Positions 53,795-63,135 of a DNA stretch of 64,000 nucleotides are shown here, one piece after another. The first letter of the stretch is position 1, and each line of letters begins with the position of its first letter. Origin of the DNA: Rhizobium giardinii bv. giardinii H152 (GTDB taxonomy: Bacteria > Pseudomonadota > Alphaproteobacteria > Rhizobiales > Rhizobiaceae). The notes under the pieces were generated by a model. The model did not search any database. It was not told the DNA's origin and saw only the letters and a list, made by a program, of their open reading frames with translations. Made by a program: the position numbers and the translations under genes. The stretch is from positions 111-64,110 of the forward strand of contig NZ_KB902579.1 in assembly GCF_000379605.1 (NCBI RefSeq). The letters are read 5' to 3'.

Positions 53795-55087
53795 ATGCCA
53801 GCATCGAGCCGCCATCATCTGGTTGTCGTCGGAGGTGGCTTCGGCGGCCTTCAATTGGTCAATGACCTGAAGGGCGCGGCCCTCGACATCACGCTCGTCG
53901 ACAAGCGGAACCATCATCTCTTCCAGCCGCTTCTCTATCAGGTGGCGACGACGCTGCTTGCCACCTCTGAGATCGCATGGCCGATCCGCCGGCTGTATCG
54001 CGATCGGCCGGAGGTGACGACGCTGCTGGCCGAGGTCGAGGGCGTCGATGTGGTGGCGAAAGCCATCCGGCTGACATATGGCAAGACCATCCGCTACGAC
54101 ACCCTGGTGGTGGCGACCGGCGCCACCCATGCCTATTTCGGCAAAGACGAGTGGGAAGCGGTCGCTCCGGGGCTGAAAACGCTGGAGGATGCAACGACCA
54201 TTCGCAGGCGCGTGCTGCTCGCCTTTGAACGGGCGGAAATCGAGACCGACCCGGCGGTGCGTCAAGCGCTTCTGACGTTTACCATCATCGGCGCGGGGCC
54301 GACCGGCGTTGAACTGGCGGGGATCATCAGCGAACTCGCGAAGTCGACCCTGCCGAAGGAGTTTCGCCGCATCGACACTCGGACAGCGCGGGTCATCCTC
54401 GTGGAGGCCGGGCCGCGTGTTCTGTCGGGATTTTCCGAAGATCTATCGGCCTATGCCCATCGGGCGCTGGAAGGACGCGGCGTCGAAGTTCGGACCGGCC
54501 AGAGGGTTACGTCCTGCACGCAAGCGGGTGTTACGATCGACGACACTTTCGTTGCGTGTCGCACGATGGTGTGGGCCGCGGGCGTTCAGGCCTCGCCCGC
54601 CGCCCGATGGCTCGGCATCGCGGCGGATCGCGCCGGCCGCGCCATCGTCGAGAAGAACCTCAGCGCACCCGGCCATGCGGATGTCTTCGTCATCGGCGAT
54701 ACGGCTTCGGTCCTCCGGGAGGACGGCACCCCGGTACCGGGTATCGCGCCGGCGGCAAAGCAGCAGGGCGCTTTCGTGGCAAAGGTCATCCGAGCCAGGT
54801 TGAACGGCCAGTCGGAGCCCGCCGGTTTTCGCTATCGCCACCAGGGCAGCCTGGCGACGATCGGCAAGCGCTCGGCGATCATCGATTTCGGACGCTTCAA
54901 AATGAAAGGGGCGCTCGCCTGGTGGGTATGGGGGATCGCCCATATTTACCTCATCGGCACGCGAAGCCGCTTCGCCGTTGCCTGGAGTTGGCTGTGGAGC
55001 TACCTCAGCGGCCAGCACAGCGCGCGGCTGATTACCCAGAAGGAGACCATGCGCGATAGATGCGCTGACGAGCACGGCGAGCAATAG
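53795..55087 (+). CDS. ndh: Type II NADH dehydrogenase (NDH-2)
   Basis: 430 aa from ATG 53795 with GGAG nine bases upstream. Two dinucleotide folds: VVVGGGFGGLQLVNDL (FAD) and TIIGAGPTGVELAGIISELA (NADH), plus ADVFVIGDTASV near the quinone side, and the NDH-2 signature NHHLFQPLLYQVAT. The C-terminal amphipathic and hydrophobic part (ALAWWVWGIAHIYLIG) anchors it to the membrane. It passes electrons from NADH to quinone without pumping protons. Confidence 0.93.
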   Translation: MPASSRHHLVVVGGGFGGLQLVNDLKGAALDITLVDKRNHHLFQPLLYQVATTLLATSEIAWPIRRLYRDRPEVTTLLAEVEGVDVVAKAIRLTYGKTIRYDTLVVATGATHAYFGKDEWEAVAPGLKTLEDATTIRRRVLLAFERAEIETDPAVRQALLTFTIIGAGPTGVELAGIISELAKSTLPKEFRRIDTRTARVILVEAGPRVLSGFSEDLSAYAHRALEGRGVEVRTGQRVTSCTQAGVTIDDTFVACRTMVWAAGVQASPAARWLGIAADRAGRAIVEKNLSAPGHADVFVIGDTASVLREDGTPVPGIAPAAKQQGAFVAKVIRARLNGQSEPAGFRYRHQGSLATIGKRSAIIDFGRFKMKGALAWWVWGIAHIYLIGTRSRFAVAWSWLWSYLSGQHSARLITQKETMRDRCADEHGEQ

Positions 55088-55090
55088 AGC

Positions 55091-55396
55091 CTATTTGACG
55101 CGCTTGCACTCGAACTGATCGCCGGTCTGCATCGAGAACCACTGCATCGTCGTATCGGTCACGCTCGACAGGCCGATCTGGTATCCGTCGGAAAAAGACA
55201 GGATGTAGTTTCCCTCTTCCTTTTCCACCTTCTGCGGCATCGGTCCTTCGCCTGAATCGTAGGTGTCCTTCGTGAAGGTAAAGGTTGAGACCTCGCAATC
55301 CCAAATGCCTGCATAGGGCGCATTGTCGCCAGCAAAGCCTGTCGTCGCGGTCGCAAGCACAATAGCGGCCGCGACCGCGATGAATTCAGGACGCAT
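55091..55396 (-). CDS. Small secreted protein, family not recognised
   Basis: 101 aa from ATG 55396 with AGGTGG six bases upstream. Signal peptide (IAVAAAIVLATATTGFA, cleavage about residue 22), then about 79 residues with two cysteines (WDCEVSTFTF and FECKRVK) that could form a disulfide joining both ends. The body is beta-rich. I do not recognise the family. Its stop lies 4 bases from the ndh stop. Followed upstream by another small secreted gene on the same strand. Confidence 0.72.
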   Translation of the reverse strand: MRPEFIAVAAAIVLATATTGFAGDNAPYAGIWDCEVSTFTFTKDTYDSGEGPMPQKVEKEEGNYILSFSDGYQIGLSSVTDTTMQWFSMQTGDQFECKRVK

Positions 55397-55415
55397 TGTT
55401 TCCACCTGGCCCCTC

Positions 55416-55865
55416 TCAGTTGTTGATGCTGGTTACAGCCCAGTGGGACGAGCTGCAATCGTCGTTGTCGCAGATGCCGCTCATCCAGACCGCGCCGTCC
55501 GCCAGCATGACGCCGTCGCTGTTGACGAAGAGCTGGTCATATTTCTGGTTCGCGACGACCTCGCGTGTTTCCGGCGTGACGAGAGCGTCAAAATTTTCGA
55601 TGAAATCGTTGGCGCTCTGAATGTCATAGCTTTCGCCATTGGCAGCGACCCGCAACGGGTATTCGGCGAGACCGGCGATCGTTGCCGCATCTCCGTTGCC
55701 CATGGCTTCCACCAGGCTCAACAGCGGCTCGGCGAGATCTCCGGCGTTGCCATGCAGCGCTTCGATCCGGTTAAAGACCTCTTCATCGGATTGAGCGGCG
55801 GCCGACAAGGGCATCAGCATCAGGGCGGCGGAGAGGAGCGTGGCGGCTGTATTCAGGTAAGGCAC
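55416..55865 (-). CDS. Secreted protein, family not recognised
   Basis: 149 aa from a GTG with GGAG eight bases before it. Signal peptide about 1-24 (AALMLMPLSAAAQ). The mature part has an NTF2-like feel (LAEYPLRVAANGESYDIQSANDFIENFDALVTPETREVV) with a C-terminal ICDNDDCSSSHW cysteine pair. The family is not recognised with confidence. It lies 19 bases upstream of the other small secreted gene, so the two probably share a transcript. Confidence 0.72.
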   Translation of the reverse strand: MPYLNTAATLLSAALMLMPLSAAAQSDEEVFNRIEALHGNAGDLAEPLLSLVEAMGNGDAATIAGLAEYPLRVAANGESYDIQSANDFIENFDALVTPETREVVANQKYDQLFVNSDGVMLADGAVWMSGICDNDDCSSSHWAVTSINN

Positions 55866-56103
55866 GAAAACTCCGGGGAGTGAGAGGGCGCGTGGGCAGC
55901 CGCACAGTAGCTGAGGCGGTCTTGAAACGGAACCGGGATGGACGGGTGCCGGCTATCCATTTTTGGGGTTTGTCCTGGTTGTCTTCAATATGCTTGGCGC
56001 TTGGGCGGGCGGCGTCACGGTGCCCTGCCTTGCAACAAAGTGGCGCTCTATTTCCTTCGCGAAGAGCCTTGACCGCGCTTAGGCTTTGCGGCATAAGCGG
56101 CGA

Positions 56104-56123
56104 ACCGTACCGTACGGTACTGT
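56104..56123. promoter_or_regulatory. Palindromic operator upstream of the TetR regulator
   Basis: A perfect 14-base palindrome GTACCGTACGGTAC (56107-56120) extends with one mismatch to 56104-56123. CCGTAC repeats of this kind are common TetR-family sites. It lies 17 bases before the proposed TTG start, fitting autoregulation. Confidence 0.65.
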
Positions 56124-56139
56124 GAATGGAGATGGATTT

Positions 56140-57856
<1,717 letters not shown>

Positions 57857-57902
57857 TCTTTGCTGCAAAGCAACATTTTTCTGTTGCGCGTGCTCTATAC
57901 TG

Positions 57903-57931
57903 AACGCCGGAGAGAAATCTCCGGCGTTTCC
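57903..57931 (+). terminator. Intrinsic terminator of ilvC
   Basis: An 11-base-pair stem AACGCCGGAGA (57903-57913) with TCTCCGGCGTT (57918-57928), a GAAA tetraloop and a short T-run. The best-formed terminator in the window. Confidence 0.85.
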
Positions 57932-58009
57932 ATTTGTCATCGACGTTGATCGGCAGTGTTTGGAACATTTCGGATTTTGCAGTATTCTGTTCAGCAGGAG
58001 GATACTGTG

Positions 58010-58111
58010 ATGGAAACCTTCCTCTACCATTTCGCATTGTTCGACGCCTTGATCCTCGGCGCCATCGTCTTGCTGCTGGCGCTCAGCATGTCCGGGCACC
58101 ACGAGGCCTGA
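58010..58111 (+). CDS. 33-residue single-helix membrane microprotein
   Basis: ATG at 58010 (a GTG at 58007 is also in frame) with a full AGGAGG at 57996-58001. The product is about 33 aa: METFLYHF, then a hydrophobic helix (LFDALILGAIVLLLALSM) and a short SGHHEA tail. It stands alone between the ilvC terminator and the aminotransferase. Family not recognised, but the ribosome site and the clean helix support a real gene. Confidence 0.6.
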   Translation: METFLYHFALFDALILGAIVLLLALSMSGHHEA

Positions 58112-58384
58112 TTCATCTTCCGGAACTAAGCCGGTTCCGATACCGCAGGCGCGGTTGGCGCGATCAAGTCGCGTGCCCATCCTGGCGAGCATCGCAGTTC
58201 GGCCGCACCCCTCCACACACTACCGAGATCCGCTGCGCAACCCCCGTCGGCGATTTCTGTCGGCCATCACCATCCCGCACAAGCAGAGAAAAACCGGTTC
58301 CCTATCGAAATATAGGTCAGTATTATTGACTTAATAAGCCGGCTGTGTTGTGCTCCAGCAAAATCATAATCTGAGGAAACTTCC
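58112..58384. other. Intergenic region before the aminotransferase
   Basis: 273 bases; low-GC stretch near 58310-58380 is the likely promoter area. It contains GTCA (58316-58319) and TGAC (58327-58330) as a small palindrome that may be an Lrp-type site. No gene seen. Confidence 0.45.
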
Positions 58385-59608
58385 ATGCTCGATTGGGAAA
58401 AGATATTCGCGACGCGGTCTTCACGGATGCGCGCTTCGGAAATCCGCGAACTTCTGAAACTGCTTGACCGGCCGGACATCATCTCCTTCGCCGGCGGTAT
58501 TCCCGACCCGGCGCTGTTTCCGGACGAGGACTTCAAGGCTGCCTATGCCGACATCTTCGGCGGGCCGGCCGTCAGCGCTGCCTTGCAATATTCGGTAAGT
58601 GAAGGCTACCTGCCGTTGCGCCAGTGGCTTGCCGGCCGCATGGCCGCCATCGGCATCCCCTGCGAGGCGGAAAACATCCTGATCACCTCGGGCTCGCAGC
58701 AGGCGCTCGACTATCTCGGAAAGCTTTTCCTGTCGCCGAACGATACGGCGCTTGTGACCTGGCCGACCTATCTCGGCGCGCTCCAGGCCTTCAACGCCTA
58801 TGAGCCGACCTACGACCAACTGTCAACTTCCGGCAATCGCACGCCGCAGGCCTACCGGGACGCGGCCACCGAGGCAGGCGGCCGGGTGAAATTCGCCTAT
58901 ATGTCGGCCGAGTTCGCCAACCCGACCGGCGAGACGCTCGACCTTGCCGCGCGCGAAAAGGCGCTGGCGCTTGCCGAAGAACTCGATATCGCTCTCATCG
59001 AGGACGCGGCCTACCAGTCGCTGCGTTACGACGGCGAGGCCGTTCCGCCGATTCTCTCGCTCGAGATCGCCCGCAAGGGATCGATCGACGAGGCCCGGAC
59101 GATCTATTGCGGCAGTTTCTCCAAGACGCTGGCGCCTGGCCTGCGCGTCGGCTGGGTCTGTGCTTCAAACACCGTCATCCGCAAGCTGGTGCTGATGAAG
59201 CAGGCGGCCGACCTGCATTCCTCGACCATCAACCAGATGGCGATCTGCCACGTCGCCGAGCGTGGCTTCGACAAGCAGGTCGCCAAGCTCAAGGCCGTCT
59301 ACAGCAAGCGGCGCGATGCCATGCTGGCGGCTCTCGCCAAATACATGCCGGCGGACGTGAGCTGGACGGTGCCGGAAGGGGGCATGTTCGTCTGGCTGAC
59401 CTTGCCTGCCGGTATGGATGGTGCCGAACTGCTCGCCAAATCGCTGGCGACGGCCAAGGTCGCCTTCGTGCCCGGCAAGGCCTTCTTTGCCGATGGTTCC
59501 GGCGCCAACACCTGCCGCGTCAGCTTCTCCTGCGCCGACGAGGCGATGATCGAGGAGGGGATTTCCCGCCTCGGCGGGCTGATCGGCAAGGAGGCGCTGG
59601 CCGCCTAA
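58385..59608 (+). CDS. PLP-dependent aminotransferase (class I/II, 2-aminoadipate type)
   Basis: 407 aa. Lys247 in YCGSFSKTLAPGLRVGWV forms the Schiff base. Other markers are AGGIPDPALFP, ITSGSQQALD, EFANPTGETL and EDAAYQSLRYD, which match LysN/2-aminoadipate and multisubstrate aminotransferases. The ATG follows GAGGA. Its stop overlaps that of the convergent RocB-like hydrolase by two bases. Substrate range unknown; probably an amino acid catabolic enzyme. Confidence 0.92.
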   Translation: MLDWEKIFATRSSRMRASEIRELLKLLDRPDIISFAGGIPDPALFPDEDFKAAYADIFGGPAVSAALQYSVSEGYLPLRQWLAGRMAAIGIPCEAENILITSGSQQALDYLGKLFLSPNDTALVTWPTYLGALQAFNAYEPTYDQLSTSGNRTPQAYRDAATEAGGRVKFAYMSAEFANPTGETLDLAAREKALALAEELDIALIEDAAYQSLRYDGEAVPPILSLEIARKGSIDEARTIYCGSFSKTLAPGLRVGWVCASNTVIRKLVLMKQAADLHSSTINQMAICHVAERGFDKQVAKLKAVYSKRRDAMLAALAKYMPADVSWTVPEGGMFVWLTLPAGMDGAELLAKSLATAKVAFVPGKAFFADGSGANTCRVSFSCADEAMIEEGISRLGGLIGKEALAA

Positions 59609-61275
59609 CTCCTGTCTTCGAGGCAGGCGATGGCCGCCTCGAAAATCAGATCCGGGAGCACGTCGAATGCATAGGGCATGTGGACGCGCTCCCATTTCTG
59701 ATGATAGTCGCGGCCCCAAGGGCCGATATTGACGACCGGATAGGACAAAAGTCCGTCCGGTGCCTTGTCGACGAAGGCCAAGCAGGGCGTGTTGTCGGTG
59801 AGGAGCTGTGTCTGTTCGGTAGCGGGACGATGTCCGAAGAAGCTCATGTCGGAGATGCCGGCGAAGAACTGCTTTGCCTTGATGCTTGTCCCATGCCGCT
59901 CTGCGCATTTCTTGGCGGCCGACATTACGTTCCGCTCGAAAATGCGGCCTTCCGTTCCGGCGCCGTCCAGATGGACGCGCGGATAGTGCAGGGTGGAGAA
60001 GCCGATAATCGCCAACGGCCCTTCGAGGCCGGCTTCCGTTAGCGTCGCCGCGACGATCTGGCGGGTTGTTGACAGCGGGTCTTCTCCGCCTGACAGCGAT
60101 CGATCGAGCGCGTCGAGTCTATCAGCCGCAGCCTGCCCGCCGTGGGCGACGGCCAGTTCGTGCAGTTCGGCGTAGGTGAGCACCCGCCCTTCGTGGGGGC
60201 GGGCGTGGCCGGTGCCTTGCCGGTTAAAGAAGCTCTTTGCATTGCGTGTCTGCGTATCGAGTGCCGTTTGCATGGCGGCACCGACGAGCGCGCGGATTTC
60301 GCCGAGCACGTCTTCCGGCGTGCGCCGGTGGGTGAGCCAGTTGAACGAAAGCCAGACGTGGGCGGGCGTGGTGACTTCGTAGCCGTGGCGCACGTCCTTT
60401 GCCTCCAGGCAGACCGGTGCCGGGGAAAGCTCGCCGTGGGCCTCGTCGCAAAGGGCGCTGTTGAATTCCATGGCGCGCATGATTTCGGCGCCGATCAGAT
60501 GCGCGCTGACGCCGTCGAACGCGTAGCCGGCATGGGTCGGGCGGCCGGCGACGAAGGCAAAGGGCGAGAACTTGCCGACAGAGCCCAGATAGACGGCGCG
60601 ACCTTCCTCGCCGTCGCCATCGTCACCACTGGCGTCCAGATTGATGCCGCCGACGATGTCGAGATCGAATTTTTCGGCGATGGCGGGCAGGGCGTCTCGG
60701 AACGCGCGCATGCCGCGCGACCGGTTTTCCTCGTCCGGTGTGGCGACAAACAACAGGTTGCCCGGCGGTTCATCACGTTCAGCGAAACGCTCAAGTGCGG
60801 TGATGCCGGCGGCCAGCCCGCTTTTCATATCTAGCAGGCCGCGACCGGCGAGGAAATCGCCGCTCAAGAGGTCGGTGACTGCCTTGTCTTCCGCCGGGTT
60901 GCGCGCCTTGTTCGATAATTCCGCGATCAGGGCCTCGGTGAGCGCTTCCGGCTCGCAGGCAAGCGAGGCCAGCGCGCCATAATTGGCGATCGAGACGGTG
61001 TCGAAATGTCCCGCCAGCACGAGGCAGCGGCGGCCTTTGCCGCGGACCAGCGCCAGCACGTTCTGCCGGGCCGGATCGCCATGGCTGTCCAGGGCCAGCA
61101 GTTGCTGCGGATGCCTTCGGAAATAGGGGGTGTCGCCCAGCAGCGCCATCAGCCGTCCGGAAAAGGCGGCCTCGTCATCGCTCTCCGTCACACTCGGCCA
61201 ACGGGTCATTTCGATGGCCAATTCGCCGGCGCGCGACAACGGATGGGAAAGCGTCGAGGGGCGGCTGGATGGCAT
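59605..61275 (-). CDS. RocB-type M20 metallo-hydrolase
   Basis: 556 aa, long M20-family protein like RocB of arginine utilisation. Metal-binding sites: AGHFDTVS, GRGLLDMKSG and PDEENRSRGM. A dimerisation-like insert and GRPTHAGYAF are present. The ATG at 61275 has AGAGGA seven bases upstream. Divergent from an Lrp-type gene with palindromes between; the pair is a likely regulator and target. The exact substrate is unknown. Confidence 0.9.
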   Translation of the reverse strand: MPSSRPSTLSHPLSRAGELAIEMTRWPSVTESDDEAAFSGRLMALLGDTPYFRRHPQQLLALDSHGDPARQNVLALVRGKGRRCLVLAGHFDTVSIANYGALASLACEPEALTEALIAELSNKARNPAEDKAVTDLLSGDFLAGRGLLDMKSGLAAGITALERFAERDEPPGNLLFVATPDEENRSRGMRAFRDALPAIAEKFDLDIVGGINLDASGDDGDGEEGRAVYLGSVGKFSPFAFVAGRPTHAGYAFDGVSAHLIGAEIMRAMEFNSALCDEAHGELSPAPVCLEAKDVRHGYEVTTPAHVWLSFNWLTHRRTPEDVLGEIRALVGAAMQTALDTQTRNAKSFFNRQGTGHARPHEGRVLTYAELHELAVAHGGQAAADRLDALDRSLSGGEDPLSTTRQIVAATLTEAGLEGPLAIIGFSTLHYPRVHLDGAGTEGRIFERNVMSAAKKCAERHGTSIKAKQFFAGISDMSFFGHRPATEQTQLLTDNTPCLAFVDKAPDGLLSYPVVNIGPWGRDYHQKWERVHMPYAFDVLPDLIFEAAIACLEDRS

Positions 61276-61357
61276 TGTTTGATCCTCTGGAGAGACTGCT
61301 AGCGTCTGCATTGATGAGACTTACAAACACTAGCGGGCCGGTCGATGAAGCGAAACG

Positions 61358-61400
61358 GCAAAATTATGGAAATTTGCTTGATATTTTTGTCAAAATGACA
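61358..61400. promoter_or_regulatory. Two palindromes in the rocB / Lrp gap
   Basis: Site 1: GCAAA (61358-61362) and TTTGC (61373-61377), 7 of 8 matching in the extended arms. Site 2: TGTCA (61388-61392) and TGACA (61396-61400), perfect. They are side by side in an AT-rich stretch between the divergent genes and are likely Lrp-type sites. Confidence 0.55.
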
Positions 61401-61434
61401 CGATAATTTAGCGAATTGACAGAGGCGGGGCTTC

Positions 61435-61851
61435 ATGGACACGATCGACCGGCGTTTGCTGGCAATTCTCAGAACGGATGGCCGTGCTTCGATCTCGAAG
61501 CTGGCGGCACTGCTCAAAATTTCGCGCGGAACGGTACAGAACCGGATCGACCGGCTGACCGCAGAGGGCATCATTGCCGGGTTCACGGTGCGGATCGCGG
61601 CGGCGGAGGATCCGCACGCGGTCCGCGCGGTAATGCTGATCGAGATCACCGGGCAGAAGACGGTATCGGCGATCAAGATGCTGCGCGGTATCCCGGAAAT
61701 CCGCGCGCTGCATACGACCAACGGCGCCTGGGACCTGGTTGCCGAGATCCAGACGGAGAATTTGGCAGAATTCGACCGCGTGCTGCGTCATATCCGGGCA
61801 ATGGACGGGGTGTCGAAATCGGAAACGAGCCTGCTGCTGACGACGATTTGA
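61435..61851 (+). CDS. Lrp/AsnC-family transcriptional regulator
   Basis: 138 aa. HTH (IDRRLLAILRTDGRASISKLAALLKISRGTVQNRIDRL) and RAM domain (AVMLIEITGQKTVSAIKMLRGIPEIRALHTTNGAWDLVAEI). Divergent from the RocB-like gene; probably a substrate-responsive activator of that gene and perhaps of the aminotransferase beyond it. Confidence 0.93.
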   Translation: MDTIDRRLLAILRTDGRASISKLAALLKISRGTVQNRIDRLTAEGIIAGFTVRIAAAEDPHAVRAVMLIEITGQKTVSAIKMLRGIPEIRALHTTNGAWDLVAEIQTENLAEFDRVLRHIRAMDGVSKSETSLLLTTI

Positions 61852-61858
61852 TTCGGAA

Positions 61859-62908
61859 TCAGATATAAGGCCCCAGCAGCGACAAATCTGCGTCGCCCAG
61901 CCGGTCCTTGGCTGTGCGCAGCTGGTGCCAGTAAGGGTAGAGCACGGGCGGGGCGCTGACCGCGTCGAGGCGCTGGCGTTCTTCGTCGCTGAGCACGAGG
62001 TCGGCGCTGGCGAGGTTGTCCCTGAATTGGGCTTCGGTGCGGCCGCCGATGATGACGGAGGTGACGGCCTTGCGGCCGATCAGCCAGGCGAGGGCGATTT
62101 GCGCGGCGGAGACGCTGCGATTTTCTGCAATGTCAACGAGAGCATCGACGATGGCCCAGAGGCGGTCCTCGTCGCGGATCGGCGGCTCGTCCCACCCGGC
62201 CAGTTGCCGCGACCCTGCCGCCGTCTTGTTGCGCCGGTGCTTGCCGGAAAGGAGGCCGCCGGCCAGCGGGCTCCAGACGAGCACGCCGAGGCCCTGGTCG
62301 ATCGAGATCGGCAGCAGTTCATATTCGGCGTCGCGGGATTCGAGCGTGTAGTGGATCTGCTGGCTGACGAAGCGCTGGCGGTGATCGGCGGCGCTGACGC
62401 CAAGCGCCTTCATGATGTGCCAGCCGGAGAAATTCGAGCAGCCGATATAACGCACCTTGCCCTGGCGCACGAGCATGTCGAGCGCTTCCATGGTTTCCTC
62501 AAGCGGCGTCTGGCCATCCCATTCGTGCAACTGGTAGAGGTCGATGACGTCGGTCTTCAGGCGTTTCAGGCTCGCCTCGCAGGCGCGGATCAGATGGTGC
62601 CGCGAGGAGCCGGCGTCGTTCGGGCCGTCGCCCATCGGGAACCGGGCCTTGGTTGCGATCAGCACGCCGTTCTTGCGCTTGCCGCCGGTGATTTCGCCGA
62701 TGATGTCTTCAGACACCCCTTGCGAATAGACATCCGCCGTATCGATCAGGTTGACGCCGGCATCGAGGCAGAGATCGACGAGCCTGCGCGCCTCGTTGAC
62801 GCCGAGATCGCCAACGATCTTCGCCCAGCCTTTGCCGCCGAAGGTCATGGTGCCCACGGTCAGTGTCGAAACCTTGAGGCCGGAGCGGCCGAGAAGACGA
62901 TAGTCCAT
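61859..62908 (-). CDS. Aldo/keto reductase
   Basis: 349 aa. Starts MDYRLLGRSGLKVSTLTVGTMTFG; catalytic Asp-Tyr-Lys-His in NLIDTADVYSQG, IATKARFP and YQLHEWDG. The C-terminal cofactor part is VTSVIIGGRTEAQF. This YajO/Tas-like group reduces aldehydes and sugars. The ATG has GGGGA before it. Convergent with the Lrp gene, 7 bases apart. It is a different subfamily from the reductase at 32205-33050. Confidence 0.93.
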   Translation of the reverse strand: MDYRLLGRSGLKVSTLTVGTMTFGGKGWAKIVGDLGVNEARRLVDLCLDAGVNLIDTADVYSQGVSEDIIGEITGGKRKNGVLIATKARFPMGDGPNDAGSSRHHLIRACEASLKRLKTDVIDLYQLHEWDGQTPLEETMEALDMLVRQGKVRYIGCSNFSGWHIMKALGVSAADHRQRFVSQQIHYTLESRDAEYELLPISIDQGLGVLVWSPLAGGLLSGKHRRNKTAAGSRQLAGWDEPPIRDEDRLWAIVDALVDIAENRSVSAAQIALAWLIGRKAVTSVIIGGRTEAQFRDNLASADLVLSDEERQRLDAVSAPPVLYPYWHQLRTAKDRLGDADLSLLGPYI

Positions 62909-63135
62909 GATGATATCCCCAATTCGAGAATGCGCAGACGCGGCAAAGCTAGGGCCGTTCGGCGAAAAGGAAAGGGCTGGCGACGAGAAAACCGCCGCCC
63001 GGCTCTGTCGTTGTTACCCCGGACTGCGCTACCTCCTCGGCCTCCCACCGTGAGGCGTCGTCATGTGACCGGAAAGGCGTTCGACTTTTGCCGGTGATTG
63101 TCTAAAGTCGCGGCGATCGCATACGGAATCGTCTG

